Positions 17,237 to 26,270 of a DNA stretch of 64,000 nucleotides are shown here, piece by piece (positions within the stretch are counted from its first letter, which is position 1; each line of letters begins with the position of its first letter). The notes below the pieces were generated by a model that was given only the letters and a program-made list of their open reading frames with translations, did not search any database and had not been told where the DNA came from. The stretch is from Hydrogenophaga taeniospiralis (GTDB lineage: Bacteria > Pseudomonadota > Gammaproteobacteria > Burkholderiales > Burkholderiaceae_C), in assembly GCF_020510445.1 (NCBI RefSeq), contig NZ_JAHBAG010000001.1, positions 4,998,501 through 5,062,500 of the forward strand. The letters run 5' to 3'. The translations under genes and the position numbers were made by a program.

Positions 17237-18451
17237 TCAACGCATGTTCAGCAGCGTGCTCAACACCTGGTCCTGCGTCTTGATGGTCTGCGCATTGGCC
17301 TGGTAGGCGCGCTGCGCCGTCATCATGTTGACCAGCTCGGCGGTGAGGTCGATGTTGGAGTCTTCCAGCGCGCCCGCGCGCAGGGCACCGAGCTTGCCTT
17401 CGCCCGGCGCGCCGCGCACGGCCTCGCCCGATTCGAAGGTCGTGACCCAGTTGCCGCCGCCGGTGGGCACGAGGCCCTGCACGTTGCGGAAGTTCACCAG
17501 CGAGATCTGGCCCGCCGCCTGCGACTGGCCGTTGGAATAACGCGCCATGATCACGCCCGACTCGTCGATGCCCAGGCTGGTGAGCTCGCCCGGGCGGTAG
17601 CCGTCCTGCGTGAGGTTGGAGACCGCGAAGTCGGCGCCGAACTGCGTGGCGCCGGTGAAGTCCAGGTCCACGTTGAAGGTCTGGGTCGGGTCGTTGGGCG
17701 AGGCCAGCTGCAGCTGCGGGATCACGCTGGCCGGGTCGAGCGAGCCGTCGGCCAGGAAGGAGATGGTGAACGGGGTGGACAGCGCCGGGTCGGAGTTGTT
17801 GACGCTGGTGTAGACGTTCCACTGGTTGTTGCCGATCTTGTCGAACACCAGGCCGACCGGGATCTCCAGGCCCTGGGGGTCGAAGGCGTTGAGCGAGGTG
17901 GCGTAGGTGCCCAGCGGCGTGGGCGGCACCACCGAGGCGGCGATGGGCGCGCTGGCGTCCAGGTTGAACTCGGCCGTGATCGCCGAGGTCTGCTGGGCCG
18001 GGATCGGGCCGCCCGTGGGCAGGGTCAGCGGCACGGAGTCGAAGCCCTGGCGCACGCCCGCGGCGTCGGTGGGGTAGCCCATGAGCTGGCCGCCGGTGTT
18101 GGTGATGATGTTGCCGTCGCGGTCCAGCTTGAACATGCCGGCGCGGGAATAGGCCATGGAGCCGTCGGGCATGGCGAGTTCGAAGAATCCGTTGCCGTTG
18201 ATGGCCACGTCCATGTCGTTGCCGGTCACGCTGATGTTGCCCTGGGTGAACATCTGCGAGACGGTGGCCACCGTCACGCCGATGCCGGAGTTGACACCGC
18301 CCGAGGCATTGATGGAGCTGGCGTAGAGCTCGGCGAACTCGGCGCGCGAGGCTTTCATGCCCACGGTGTTGGCGTTGGCGATGTTGTGGCCGATCACGTC
18401 CAGGTTGCGGCTGGCGCTGTTCAGACCCGAGAGACCTTGCTGGAATGCCAT
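17237..18451 (-). CDS. flgE: Flagellar hook protein FlgE
   Basis: 404 residues, typical for FlgE. The N-terminus MAFQQGLSGLNSASRNLDVI and the C-terminal SNIDLTAELVNMMTAQRAYQ are axial-protein signatures. It polymerises into the curved hook under the FlgD cap; its length is set by FliK. It lies 43 bp after flgD on the same strand. Confidence 0.97.
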   Translation of the reverse strand: MAFQQGLSGLNSASRNLDVIGHNIANANTVGMKASRAEFAELYASSINASGGVNSGIGVTVATVSQMFTQGNISVTGNDMDVAINGNGFFELAMPDGSMAYSRAGMFKLDRDGNIITNTGGQLMGYPTDAAGVRQGFDSVPLTLPTGGPIPAQQTSAITAEFNLDASAPIAASVVPPTPLGTYATSLNAFDPQGLEIPVGLVFDKIGNNQWNVYTSVNNSDPALSTPFTISFLADGSLDPASVIPQLQLASPNDPTQTFNVDLDFTGATQFGADFAVSNLTQDGYRPGELTSLGIDESGVIMARYSNGQSQAAGQISLVNFRNVQGLVPTGGGNWVTTFESGEAVRGAPGEGKLGALRAGALEDSNIDLTAELVNMMTAQRAYQANAQTIKTQDQVLSTLLNMR

Positions 18452-18494
18452 GGTGATGTCCTTTGGAGGGGGTGGGGGTGGAAACGAGTCGGCC

Positions 18495-19157
18495 TTACAT
18501 GAAGGCGCGGACCTGGTCGTAGGTGAGGGTTCGGCCGTTCTGCAGCTGCAGGTTCAGAGCCCCCGAGGAAAAGCCGACGGATGAGATCTCCAACCGCGAC
18601 AGCGGCTTGGCGGTGACCGCTTCGCTGCCGCTGGTGGCGCGCACTTCGAAGCGGGTGGCCGCGCCCGCGCCGAGGGCGCCGGAGTCCCACTCGAAGGCGT
18701 GTTGCCCGGCGCCCAGCGCGCCCATGTCCACGGTGTCGATCACCGCGCCGTTGGCGCCAATGACGTCCACATAGACCTGGCTGGCCTCGCCGTCGAGCGC
18801 CACGGCGCCCTTGGCGATGGCGCCGTCGTAGGTGAGCTGGTCGCCGTCGATCAGCGCCTCGCGCCCGATCAGCGAGGTGCCCTGCAGCGACTGCATGGCC
18901 GCGCTCTGCTCGGCCATGCCCTTGAGCGTGGCGTTGAGTTCCTGGATGCCACTGACCGTGTTGATCTGCGCCATCTGGGTCGTCATCTGCGCGTTGTCCA
19001 TCGGGTTGAGCGGATCCTGGTTGTTGATCTGCGCGACCAGCAATTTGAGGAACCGGTCCTGCGAGGCCTGGGGGTCGGTGGCGTTGTTGCTGTTGACCGC
19101 CGTGGTGCTGCCCACGGTGGTCCCGAGGTTGCTGAGGTCAAGGGCTGAAGTGAGCAT
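18495..19157 (-). CDS. flgD: Flagellar hook cap protein FlgD
   Basis: 220 residues. The conserved N-terminal segment FLKLLVAQINNQDPLNPMDN followed by MTTQMAQINTVSGIQELN identifies FlgD, and the C-terminal half carries the Ig-like FLgD domain. It caps the growing hook and is discarded when the hook is complete. Downstream of flgC by 14 bp. Confidence 0.97.
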   Translation of the reverse strand: MLTSALDLSNLGTTVGSTTAVNSNNATDPQASQDRFLKLLVAQINNQDPLNPMDNAQMTTQMAQINTVSGIQELNATLKGMAEQSAAMQSLQGTSLIGREALIDGDQLTYDGAIAKGAVALDGEASQVYVDVIGANGAVIDTVDMGALGAGQHAFEWDSGALGAGAATRFEVRATSGSEAVTAKPLSRLEISSVGFSSGALNLQLQNGRTLTYDQVRAFM

Positions 19158-19171
19158 GGTTCAAAGGCCTT

Positions 19172-19576
19172 TCACTGCCCCATCTGGAGCGTTTTGAGCA
19201 GCAGCGATTTCGCCGTGTTCATGACTTCGACGTTGTTCTGGTAGGAGCGCGAGGCCGACATCATGTTGACCATCTCCTCCACCGGGTTCACGTTGGAATG
19301 GGTCACGTAGCCCTCGGCGTCGGCGCTGGGGTGGCCCGGGTTGTGCACGCGCCGGCCGGGCTCTTCGCTCTCGCGGATGTCCTGCACCTTCACGCCCGCG
19401 GTGCCCGCGCCGCCCATGGGCACGGTCTGGAACATCACCTGCCGCGCTTTGTAGCTCTGCCCATCCGGGCCGGCCACGGCATCGGCGTTGGCCAGGTTGC
19501 TGGCCACCACGTTCAGGCGCTGCGACTGCGCGCTGATCGCGCTGCCCGAGACACCGAAGATGGAAAACATCGACAT
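19172..19576 (-). CDS. flgC: Flagellar proximal rod protein FlgC
   Basis: 134 residues, the usual length. [20 protein letters not shown] and the C-terminal [20 protein letters not shown] are FlgC signatures. It is a proximal rod subunit. A clear AAGGAG-like ribosome site (from 'aggaactcctt' on the plus strand) precedes the start. Confidence 0.96.
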   Translation of the reverse strand: MSMFSIFGVSGSAISAQSQRLNVVASNLANADAVAGPDGQSYKARQVMFQTVPMGGAGTAGVKVQDIRESEEPGRRVHNPGHPSADAEGYVTHSNVNPVEEMVNMMSASRSYQNNVEVMNTAKSLLLKTLQMGQ

Positions 19577-19586
19577 GAGGAACTCC

Positions 19587-19988
19587 TTATTGCCCGGTGA
19601 TGGCGCTCAGCATCGTCTTGACGTGCGAGTTGATGAACCGCAGCGTGGACTCGTAGCGGATGCTGTTGTCCACGAAGTTGGCGCGCTCGCGGTCCAGGTC
19701 GACCGAGTTGCCGTCCTGGCTGGGCTGGGTCTGCACCGTGTAGGCCATGTCCGGGCTGCGCGGATCGGCCGAACCCAGGCGCATGTGCTGCGCGCTGGTG
19801 ACGCTCACGCCCGCACCCGACGCACCGCCCGAGGCGTTTTGCAGCGCCTTGGCGAAGTCGAAGTCGCGCGCCACGTAGCCCGGCGTGTCGGCGTTGGCGA
19901 TGTTGCTGGCGATCACCTGCTGGCGCTGCGAGCGCAGCACCAGCGCGTTGGCATGGAAGTCCAAGCGTGCGGTCATCTGTTCAAGCAT
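19587..19988 (-). CDS. flgB: Flagellar proximal rod protein FlgB
   Basis: 133 residues from the start at 19988, chosen because it matches the family N-terminus ([20 protein letters not shown]) and has GGAG upstream; the frame is open 34 codons further 5' but that extension looks unlike FlgB. First gene of the minus-strand flgBCDEFGHIJKL run, divergent from flgA. The 240-bp gap to flgA should carry both promoters. Confidence 0.95.
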   Translation of the reverse strand: MLEQMTARLDFHANALVLRSQRQQVIASNIANADTPGYVARDFDFAKALQNASGGASGAGVSVTSAQHMRLGSADPRSPDMAYTVQTQPSQDGNSVDLDRERANFVDNSIRYESTLRFINSHVKTMLSAITGQ

Positions 19989-20228
19989 GGTGCGGCTCCA
20001 GACAGGGTGGGCGGGTCGGCAAAAGCGCAGGCTTTCACCGGGATGAAGGCAAGTATGGGAAAACTTGAGCCTGCGCAATGGCCCGAACAAACGCCGCTTT
20101 TGCGGGCATTTCGGTGCTTTGTGCCCGCCCCACCCCGCCTACAGTGCAAACCTGACGGCATGCGCCGCCCCCTCGCTTGCCCCACCCGCGCAAACCCGAT
20201 CAACCACCCACACCCCAAGAGAACCGCC
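19989..20228. promoter_or_regulatory. Divergent flgB/flgA intergenic region
   Basis: 240 bp separate the two starts. On the minus strand two weak sigma28-like candidates occur: a TCAAGTTT block followed 11 bases later by CCTTCATC, and a GCCGAC preceded by TGAAAG at slightly short spacing. Neither is convincing, which fits an early (FlhDC-activated) promoter with a poor -35, but no FlhDC box could be fixed by eye. Confidence 0.35.
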
Positions 20229-20993
20229 ATGCAAGCCAACGCCTCGACCCACCCGCCGCTGCGGTCGCCCGCGCGCGCCCTGTCCCGCTGGCTGGCCGCG
20301 GGCGCGCTGCTCGCCCTGAGCTGCTGGTTCATCAACCCCGCCCGGGCGCAAGACAACGCCGGGCTGGAGCAGATCGCCAGCGACTGGCTGCAGCCCGCGC
20401 TGGCCTCGGGCCTGGGCCAGGAAGCCGGCGCCCCGCTGCGGCCCGAGGTGGTCATTGGCCGGCTCGACAGCCGGCTGCGCCTGGCCCCCTGCGCCCGCGT
20501 GGAACCCTATCTGCCCACCGGCACACGCCTGTGGGGCCGCAGCCGCATCGGCCTGCGCTGCCTCGAAGGCGCCACCCAGTGGAACGTGTACCTGCCCGTC
20601 ACCGTGAAAGCCTGGGGCCCGGCCTGGGTGCTCAAGCGCCCCGTGGCCGCCGGGGCCACGCTCACTCAAGAAGACGCCGACGTGGCCGAAATCGACTGGG
20701 CCGAACAGTTCGCCAGCGTGCTGGCCACGCCCGCGCTCTGGGTCGGCCAGCAAGCCGTCTACGCGCTGCAACCCGGGCAGGCCCTGCGCAGCAACATGGT
20801 GCGGCCCATCCCCGCCTTCGGCCCCGGCGCGCAGGTGCGCGTGAGCAGCGCGGGCGCGGGCTTTCACGTCATCGTCAGCGGCGTGGCACTGGGCGCCGGC
20901 GTCACCGGCCAGTCGGTGCGCGTGCGCCTGCAGGGTGGCCGGGTGGTCACCGGCCTGGTGCGCGACGGCCAGACCGTGGAAGTGCAGTTGTGA
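20229..20993 (+). CDS. flgA: Flagellar P-ring chaperone FlgA
   Basis: 254 residues. The start at 20229 gives a signal peptide (hydrophobic about 21-37, ending NPARAQ). The mature protein has an SAF-domain region (about 140-200, with VLKRPVAAGATLTQEDADVAEIDW) and the C-terminal VRVRLQGGRVVTGLVRDGQT typical of FlgA. It helps FlgI assemble the P ring in the periplasm. Divergent from flgB and first of flgA-flgM-flgN. Confidence 0.94.
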   Translation: MQANASTHPPLRSPARALSRWLAAGALLALSCWFINPARAQDNAGLEQIASDWLQPALASGLGQEAGAPLRPEVVIGRLDSRLRLAPCARVEPYLPTGTRLWGRSRIGLRCLEGATQWNVYLPVTVKAWGPAWVLKRPVAAGATLTQEDADVAEIDWAEQFASVLATPALWVGQQAVYALQPGQALRSNMVRPIPAFGPGAQVRVSSAGAGFHVIVSGVALGAGVTGQSVRVRLQGGRVVTGLVRDGQTVEVQL

Positions 20994-21050
20994 GCACCTT
21001 CCAGGCACCACCCGCGCGGCAGTTTCGTGAAGAAATCAACACAAAAAGGC

Positions 21051-21078
21051 TAAAGTCCCCCCGCTTTTGCGCCGATAG
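21051..21078 (+). promoter_or_regulatory. Sigma28 (FliA) promoter of flgM
   Basis: TAAAGTCC at 21051-21058 and GCCGATAG at 21071-21078 closely match the sigma28 consensus TAAAGTTT / GCCGATAA; the spacer is 12 instead of 11. It lies 41 bp before the flgM start, giving late feedback expression of the anti-sigma factor. Confidence 0.85.
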
Positions 21079-21119
21079 TCTTTCCACAACGCCCTGACTT
21101 CGGGGTTTGGAGAGTGATC

Positions 21120-21461
21120 ATGAAAGTCGAATCGTCACCGGATTCCTACATCGGTTCCGTCGCCGGAGGCCCACAAAAGGCCGCCGAGCGCCCCGCTGCG
21201 GGCGCCGAAGCCGCCGCGGCAACGGGTGCAGCGGCGCAGCCCCAGGCCGGCGTGACCGTGACCCTGTCGTCCTCCACCGTCTCGGCCATGCAGGGCTCCG
21301 CGGCGGGGGGCAACGACGTGTTCAACGCCGAAAAAGTCGAGGCCATGAAACAGGCCATCGCCAACGGCACGTTCCAGGTCAACGCCGAAGCCATCGCCGA
21401 CAAGATGCTCTCCAACGCGGCCGAAATGCTCAGCAGCAGCGCCGGCGGCAGCCGCGCCTGA
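21120..21461 (+). CDS. flgM: Anti-sigma28 factor FlgM
   Basis: 113 residues from ATG 21120, which has GGAG 7 bases upstream; a GTG two codons earlier is less likely. The N-terminal half is Ala-rich and disordered-looking. The C-terminal half (FNAEKVEAMKQAIANGTFQV and IADKMLSNAAEML) is the FliA-binding region. It holds FliA inactive until it is exported after hook completion. It has its own sigma28 promoter and precedes flgN by 31 bp. Confidence 0.93.
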   Translation: MKVESSPDSYIGSVAGGPQKAAERPAAGAEAAAATGAAAQPQAGVTVTLSSSTVSAMQGSAAGGNDVFNAEKVEAMKQAIANGTFQVNAEAIADKMLSNAAEMLSSSAGGSRA

Positions 21462-21492
21462 CCCCTCCTTCCCCCGAAGAAAGCCCCAGGCC

Positions 21493-21858
21493 ATGACCCC
21501 ACAGCCCGCCACCCACCCCTGGTTGACCTCGTTGCAAACCGAGCTTGACGGGCTGGAAGCCGCGCTGCTGCAGGGTGATGCCACGGGCGTGGAACGGGCC
21601 AGCGCCCGCGTCCAGGGCGTGCTGCAAAAAGCCCCCAAAGCCACCGTTTTCAGCGCCCCGGGCCACGCCGCCCTGCGCGAACAGATGCACAGCGCCGCCG
21701 AGCGCTTCGGCCGCCTGCGCCAGGCCGTGCTGCGCGCCAGCGCCCAGAGCCAGCGCGCCGTGCACAGCCTGCTGCCCCAGCAAGCCCAACCCACCTACGG
21801 CCACATGGCCGGCCCCTCGTCCACCGGCGGCGCCGGTCGGGCTTACCTCGCGGCCTGA
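21493..21858 (+). CDS. flgN: FlgN-like export chaperone for FlgK/FlgL
   Basis: 121 residues, mostly predicted helix, with a long central amphipathic region (about 14-92) and no signal peptide. Sequence resemblance to FlgN is weak, which is normal in this family; the assignment rests mainly on position straight after flgM and on size. FlgN binds the C-termini of FlgK and FlgL in the cytoplasm before export. A strong terminator follows 70 bp later. Confidence 0.75.
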   Translation: MTPQPATHPWLTSLQTELDGLEAALLQGDATGVERASARVQGVLQKAPKATVFSAPGHAALREQMHSAAERFGRLRQAVLRASAQSQRAVHSLLPQQAQPTYGHMAGPSSTGGAGRAYLAA

Positions 21859-21927
21859 ACGGCTGGTCGGCCCTGGGCGGGGCACTTCTCCTTCGTATTG
21901 CGTGGCTGGCCTGATCGGCTGGCGCAA

Positions 21928-21951
21928 AAAAACCGGCAAATGCCGGTTTTT
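21928..21951. terminator. Bidirectional Rho-independent terminator after flgN
   Basis: AAAAACCGGCA (21928-21938), AA loop, TGCCGGTTTTT (21941-21951). An 11-bp stem with A-run on one side and T-run on the other, closing flgAMN. Confidence 0.9.
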
Positions 21952-21979
21952 CGCTTTGGTGTTGGATGAACACGCACCG

Positions 21980-22119
21980 TGCGGCGTTGCCGCACAGATC
22001 CGACTTCATTCGGATATTCGGCCTCCAACGATCACACCAGGCGATCAGAGGGCGCCCGGCCCCCAAGGCAATCGTCCGAACAACCGTCTTCAGGGCGATG
22101 TGTTCCGGGCTTCAGCCCG
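21980..22119 (+). repeat. Three perfect stem-loops before the HAD gene
   Basis: TGCGGC-GTT-GCCGCA (21980-21994), ATCCGA-6 nt-TCGGAT (21998-22015) and CGGGCT-TC-AGCCCG (22106-22119) lie in the 354-bp gap between flgN and the HAD gene. They may be leader structure or remnants; nothing else is seen in this gap apart from the terminator. Confidence 0.4.
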
Positions 22120-22212
22120 AAAGCGCGCTGCTACATTGACTTTCACCCCCGCAAGGCAGGACCACGGCTGGCCCTGCGCTCACGGCTCCAGGCCCTGCAG
22201 GAAGTCTCCCCC

Positions 22213-24687
22213 ATGAATCAAGAAATTGGCGCTCACGAACTGGACACCTTGCTGGAGCAGCTTGCGCCCCAGACCAAGGTCCTTTCGCTCGATTGTTTTG
22301 ACACCATCCTGTGGCGCAAGGTGGCCCGACCGACCGATGTGTTTTTCAGCCTGCAGTCGCTGGAGCCTTTCCGTTCGGCCGGCATCACCGCCGCCCTGCG
22401 GGCCAAAGGTGAATCGGAACTGCGCCGCAGGAAGCAGCTGCTCACCGGCATCAGCGAAGTCACCCTGGAAGACATCCACCGGGAACTGCTGCCGCACGCA
22501 GACCCCCAAGGCATTGCCCAGGCCGCAGAGGTCGAAATCGCCTGCGAGCTCGCACACGCCTTCATCTTCGAACCGATCGCGCGACTGATCCGGAGCGCGC
22601 GCGCCAAGGGGTTGCGCGTGATCGTGGTCAGCGACATCTACTTCACCGGCAAGCAGCTTGGCCACATGCTCGGCACCCTGATGGGAGAGACCGCCGACGC
22701 CATTTCACACATCTATTGCTCTTGCGATTTCGGTGCGTCCAAGACATCGGGCATCTGGAAAGAGGTGCTGCGGCGAGAAAAAGTCCAGCCGCAACAGGTG
22801 TTTCATCTGGGGGACAACCGCCGCGCCGACCTGCAAGGCCCGGCAGCGCATGGCATCGCCTCGGCCTGGCTCCGGCAGCATCCAGCGTCCGTTACCAGCC
22901 AGCTGGAGCAGCGCGCCAGCGCCGCCGTTCAGCTCATGCCCGAGCTGCGCCACACGCACGCGCTGCCCAGCTACTTTCACGGCCTGCTCGCCGCGACCGA
23001 TACAGAAACGCTGAACGCGGCGCAGCAAATCGGCTACCGCTCGCTGGGCCCCATTCTCTACAGCTTTGGCCGCTTCATCGAGCAGCAACTCCAGGCGCTC
23101 AAGGCGGCCGGCAAACACGTCAGGATCGCCTTTCTGCTGCGCGATGGCTACCTGCCCGCCAAGGTGTGCGAGGTCCTGATGGGTTCCGAGGGTTTGCATC
23201 AGATCAACCTCTCGCGATTCACCGCCATCGCATCCTCGCTGCAGACCAAGGCCGACGTGGTCCGTCTGTTGACGAGCAGCCTGTCGGACAGCTCCATGTC
23301 GGCCATGGCCAAACAGCTGCTGCTTCCACCGGCGAAGGCCCAGGCGCTGCTGGACCAGGCCAACCGGTCGGCCCAGCCGGCCCAGGCATTTGCCCGCCTG
23401 GTGTTGCGCGACGACACCTTGAAACTGGTGTTCGAGCAATCGGCCGCCTTTCGCGAGCGCATGTTCACCCATGTCAGGCAGCGCACCGGTCTGGCACCGG
23501 GAGAGACCCTGGTCGTGGTGGACCTCGGCTACAGCGGCACGGCACAAACCCGCCTGGCACCGGTGTTCAAGCAGGCCATGGATGTCGATCTCTTCGGCCT
23601 CTACCTCATCGCGAGCCGCATCAAGGGCCAGCAGACCGATCGCAAGGGCCTGATCGATGCCAGCTGGGCCGACGAGCGCCTGATCCTGACCATGACGGCG
23701 TACATCGGCCTGTTCGAGATGATGTGCACCACGCCAGAGGCCAGCACGGTGGACTACACCGAACAGGGCGAACCCATCCGAAGCCAGTCCAATACCGCGC
23801 GTCCGCAGTCGGAGGTGGTGGCCGACATCCAGGCCGCCTGCCTGCGTTTCGTGGCCGACATGGCGCGCACACCCGAACGCCATCAACCGCGCCAGACCCC
23901 CCTGGAACTGGCGCAGCAGGCGGCGGCCGACCTCGGCCGACTGCTCTACTTCCCCAGTGCGAAGGAGATCGCCTGCCTCTCCTCGTTCGAGTTCGACTTC
24001 AACCTGGGGACCGACCTGCTGCTGCCCACGGCCAACCTGCAAGCCGGTATCAGCGAGTACCGCAGGGAGGGCTTCGCCCTCATGAACCAGGAACTCAAGG
24101 CCATGCGCATCAGCTACCCCATGGAGATGCGGCAAATGGACATCTCGCTGGCCACCACGCTGCTGTCGGCGCAGCGGTTTGGCTACAGCCTCGCACCGTC
24201 CGAAGCCAGCTTCCGGACCATCACCGTTCCGACGCTGGTCGCGAGTCGCGACCAGCACGCCGTCGTCCAGACGCTGGCCACCGCCACCTTCGACGGCTAC
24301 CACCGCCTGCACCTGCCCATGAGCGCCGCCTTCGACCAGAGCCTGCTGCTGGGGCAGACCCACGAGTGGTTGCAGCTCGACAGCATCCAGAAGGTGCCAC
24401 TGGACGACAAGGAACCGGGCGAAGACCTGGCGCTGGGCGAGGCCGTGCTCCTCGACGGCCTGGAACAGGTCGAAGGCACGCTGGTCAAGTTCGGTCCTGG
24501 CGGGATGATGTATTTCCCGGCCTGCGGCTCGAAGGAACACGGCAAATTCATGATCCGCGTGGTGTTCCGCCCGGTGCTGGCGCGCGATGGATCGACCCCG
24601 GTTGCTTCGTACAGCGCCCACGAAGAAGCAGCGGCTCCCCACCGACCGATCATCCCCGCATCAAGCCCCGTCAAGGAGCCGGCATGA
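22213..24687 (+). CDS. Large HAD-like protein of surface-glycan type
   Basis: 824 residues from the start at 22213 (AGGAAG upstream). The first 240 residues are HAD-like: motif I D27-C-F-D-T31, a SDIYFTGKQLG motif II, a lysine in GASKTSG and a GDNRRADLQG motif IV. The residue two after the nucleophile is Phe instead of the Asp used by HAD phosphatases, so ordinary phosphatase activity is doubtful. The middle (about 270-520, with LLRDGYLPAKVCEVLMG and VVDLGYSGTAQTRL) resembles regions in HAD-type proteins of polysaccharide loci. The last roughly 200 residues are unassigned. Convergent with a methyltransferase pair; together they look like a glycan modification set. Confidence 0.7.
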   Translation: MNQEIGAHELDTLLEQLAPQTKVLSLDCFDTILWRKVARPTDVFFSLQSLEPFRSAGITAALRAKGESELRRRKQLLTGISEVTLEDIHRELLPHADPQGIAQAAEVEIACELAHAFIFEPIARLIRSARAKGLRVIVVSDIYFTGKQLGHMLGTLMGETADAISHIYCSCDFGASKTSGIWKEVLRREKVQPQQVFHLGDNRRADLQGPAAHGIASAWLRQHPASVTSQLEQRASAAVQLMPELRHTHALPSYFHGLLAATDTETLNAAQQIGYRSLGPILYSFGRFIEQQLQALKAAGKHVRIAFLLRDGYLPAKVCEVLMGSEGLHQINLSRFTAIASSLQTKADVVRLLTSSLSDSSMSAMAKQLLLPPAKAQALLDQANRSAQPAQAFARLVLRDDTLKLVFEQSAAFRERMFTHVRQRTGLAPGETLVVVDLGYSGTAQTRLAPVFKQAMDVDLFGLYLIASRIKGQQTDRKGLIDASWADERLILTMTAYIGLFEMMCTTPEASTVDYTEQGEPIRSQSNTARPQSEVVADIQAACLRFVADMARTPERHQPRQTPLELAQQAAADLGRLLYFPSAKEIACLSSFEFDFNLGTDLLLPTANLQAGISEYRREGFALMNQELKAMRISYPMEMRQMDISLATTLLSAQRFGYSLAPSEASFRTITVPTLVASRDQHAVVQTLATATFDGYHRLHLPMSAAFDQSLLLGQTHEWLQLDSIQKVPLDDKEPGEDLALGEAVLLDGLEQVEGTLVKFGPGGMMYFPACGSKEHGKFMIRVVFRPVLARDGSTPVASYSAHEEAAAPHRPIIPASSPVKEPA

Positions 24688-24750
24688 AGGGCGTCGCATG
24701 GAGGGTTTCCGCGGCATGGGCTGTCACCGCTCGATCAATGGGCGATGCAC

Positions 24751-25254
24751 CTACTTGAATGCCTCGACGTTGAGGTGCCAGGGCTCGCTGTCCTTGCCTT
24801 GCTCGAGTCGTCGGACATTCGTGAATCCGATCTCTTGCAGAAGTGCGGCCAGTGTTTCAAATGAGTATCCCCAGCGATGGCTGTCATGAATGTCGCCACC
24901 ACGGTCCGGATCACACCAACCATAGAACCCGGCCATCGCATGCTCATGCTGATCAGGAAAGGCGCTGGATTCCAGTCCCAGCAGCTGCCTGGCATGAAAG
25001 AGGATGTCGGGAACAACGATGTGCAAGCGTCCCGCTGGTGCCAGCAGGTGAAACCATGAGCGCAGGGTCAGGAACGCCTGGTGTCGGGGCAGGTGCTCGA
25101 GCATGTGGCGGGAGTAGACCTCGGCAACCTGTCCTTGTGGAAGATCGATCGCCCATGCATCGCAGACCAGGTCTGTGATCGGCGTTTGCCTCGCATCCAC
25201 GTGTACGTATCCCTCCAGGCGGTGCACGTTGCCGCAGCCGACGTTGAGTTTCAT
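24751..25254 (-). CDS. Class I SAM-dependent methyltransferase-like protein
   Basis: 167 residues. Motif I is LNVGCGN at residues 3-9, with an acidic loop YVHVDAR after it; VYSRHMLEHLPRH and GRLHIVVPDI follow as in small methyltransferases of glycan clusters ('s..vlEHl', 'gG.l...vPd'). The acceptor is unknown. Its start overlaps the stop of the gene before it by 4 bp, so the two methyltransferases are coupled. Convergent with the HAD gene. Confidence 0.8.
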   Translation of the reverse strand: MKLNVGCGNVHRLEGYVHVDARQTPITDLVCDAWAIDLPQGQVAEVYSRHMLEHLPRHQAFLTLRSWFHLLAPAGRLHIVVPDILFHARQLLGLESSAFPDQHEHAMAGFYGWCDPDRGGDIHDSHRWGYSFETLAALLQEIGFTNVRRLEQGKDSEPWHLNVEAFK

Positions 25255-26270
25255 CCGAGGACTCCTGGTGAGACGAGGTTCGCTGTCTGTCCGCGTGTGT
25301 GTTCGCTTTCACGCGAGAACATGAGCATGATGAACTGGCTGTCATCTGTCAGGGGTCGCAAGTGCATCTGGCTCTCGGGCAGCAGCCCCGCCAACCGCTG
25401 GTCTTGCACCCGATACACCTGCTGTCCAGCACTGGCCAGCACGCAGGGGAAGCCCAGACGGCTCATGAACTGGCAGATGTCTTCCGATGTGAAGTGACGG
25501 CAGTGGAACCCGAATTGGGTCGAGAAACTGGCATGGGGAAGGGCTCGCTCATTCGGAACCGACAAGAACACAGGCCCCTTCGTGGCACGGCAGATCTGTG
25601 CCAGCAAAGCTTCGCTGTCGTCAACGTGCTCGACCGATTCGAAGGAGACCGCGTAATCGAAAAGCCCGGGCGTCAGTTCGAAAGGAAATACGGCCTGCCC
25701 AAACGCCACCCGATGGTTGCCGTAGTGTCTTTCGGCCAGTTCCACGGCTTCGGTGGAGCCATCGATCCCGATCACGCGCGATCCGGTCAGTTGGCTGATC
25801 ATCCGGCTGCCGTACCCGTTGCCGCAAAAGGCATCCAGTCCTGTGAGGCGGGAGCTGTCCCGGAAGTGGCTGCGCAGCAGCCGGGCAGCCCATGCATACC
25901 GGGCACGGTGATCGGCGCGAATGCCATGGATATGGGGGGCTGTCTGACGCTCGCCGCTTTCCAGAGAGAAGTCGTGTCCGTCGGAGGGGGCCAAACCCAC
26001 ATGTTCGGAAACACAGAACAGCAGTTCCTGCCGGGCAGTTTCATCCTTTGGGGAGAGCACCAGGGCCTTCCAGCTGGCGTTCAACGCCGCCTCCGGGTTT
26101 CCACACGCGCGATGAAGAATCGCCTGCATCGTTCGCAGCCGGGCGTCATCGGGAAAGCCGTTGATCGCCGCTTGCGCGTTTTTCAGCAAGTCGGCGGCGG
26201 GCACTTCTTGCGCGCACTTGAGCAAGTGGGCAAGTGCCTCATCCGGATCTGAATAAGCCCTTGTGTTCAT
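25251..26270 (-). CDS. SAM-dependent methyltransferase with helical N-terminal extension
   Basis: 339 residues. An N-terminal helical region (about 1-95, TPR-like in feel: AINGFPDDARLRTMQAILHR, NPEAALNASWKAL) precedes a class I methyltransferase domain with motif I LDAFCGNGYGSRM, VIGIDGSTEAVELA, and a later FDYAVSFESVEHVDD segment, typical of O- or C-methylation of small acceptors or sugars. Four-base overlaps at both ends tie it to its neighbours. Its acceptor is unknown; a sugar on flagellin or an envelope glycan is an inference from context. Confidence 0.8.
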   Translation of the reverse strand: MNTRAYSDPDEALAHLLKCAQEVPAADLLKNAQAAINGFPDDARLRTMQAILHRACGNPEAALNASWKALVLSPKDETARQELLFCVSEHVGLAPSDGHDFSLESGERQTAPHIHGIRADHRARYAWAARLLRSHFRDSSRLTGLDAFCGNGYGSRMISQLTGSRVIGIDGSTEAVELAERHYGNHRVAFGQAVFPFELTPGLFDYAVSFESVEHVDDSEALLAQICRATKGPVFLSVPNERALPHASFSTQFGFHCRHFTSEDICQFMSRLGFPCVLASAGQQVYRVQDQRLAGLLPESQMHLRPLTDDSQFIMLMFSRESEHTRGQTANLVSPGVLG

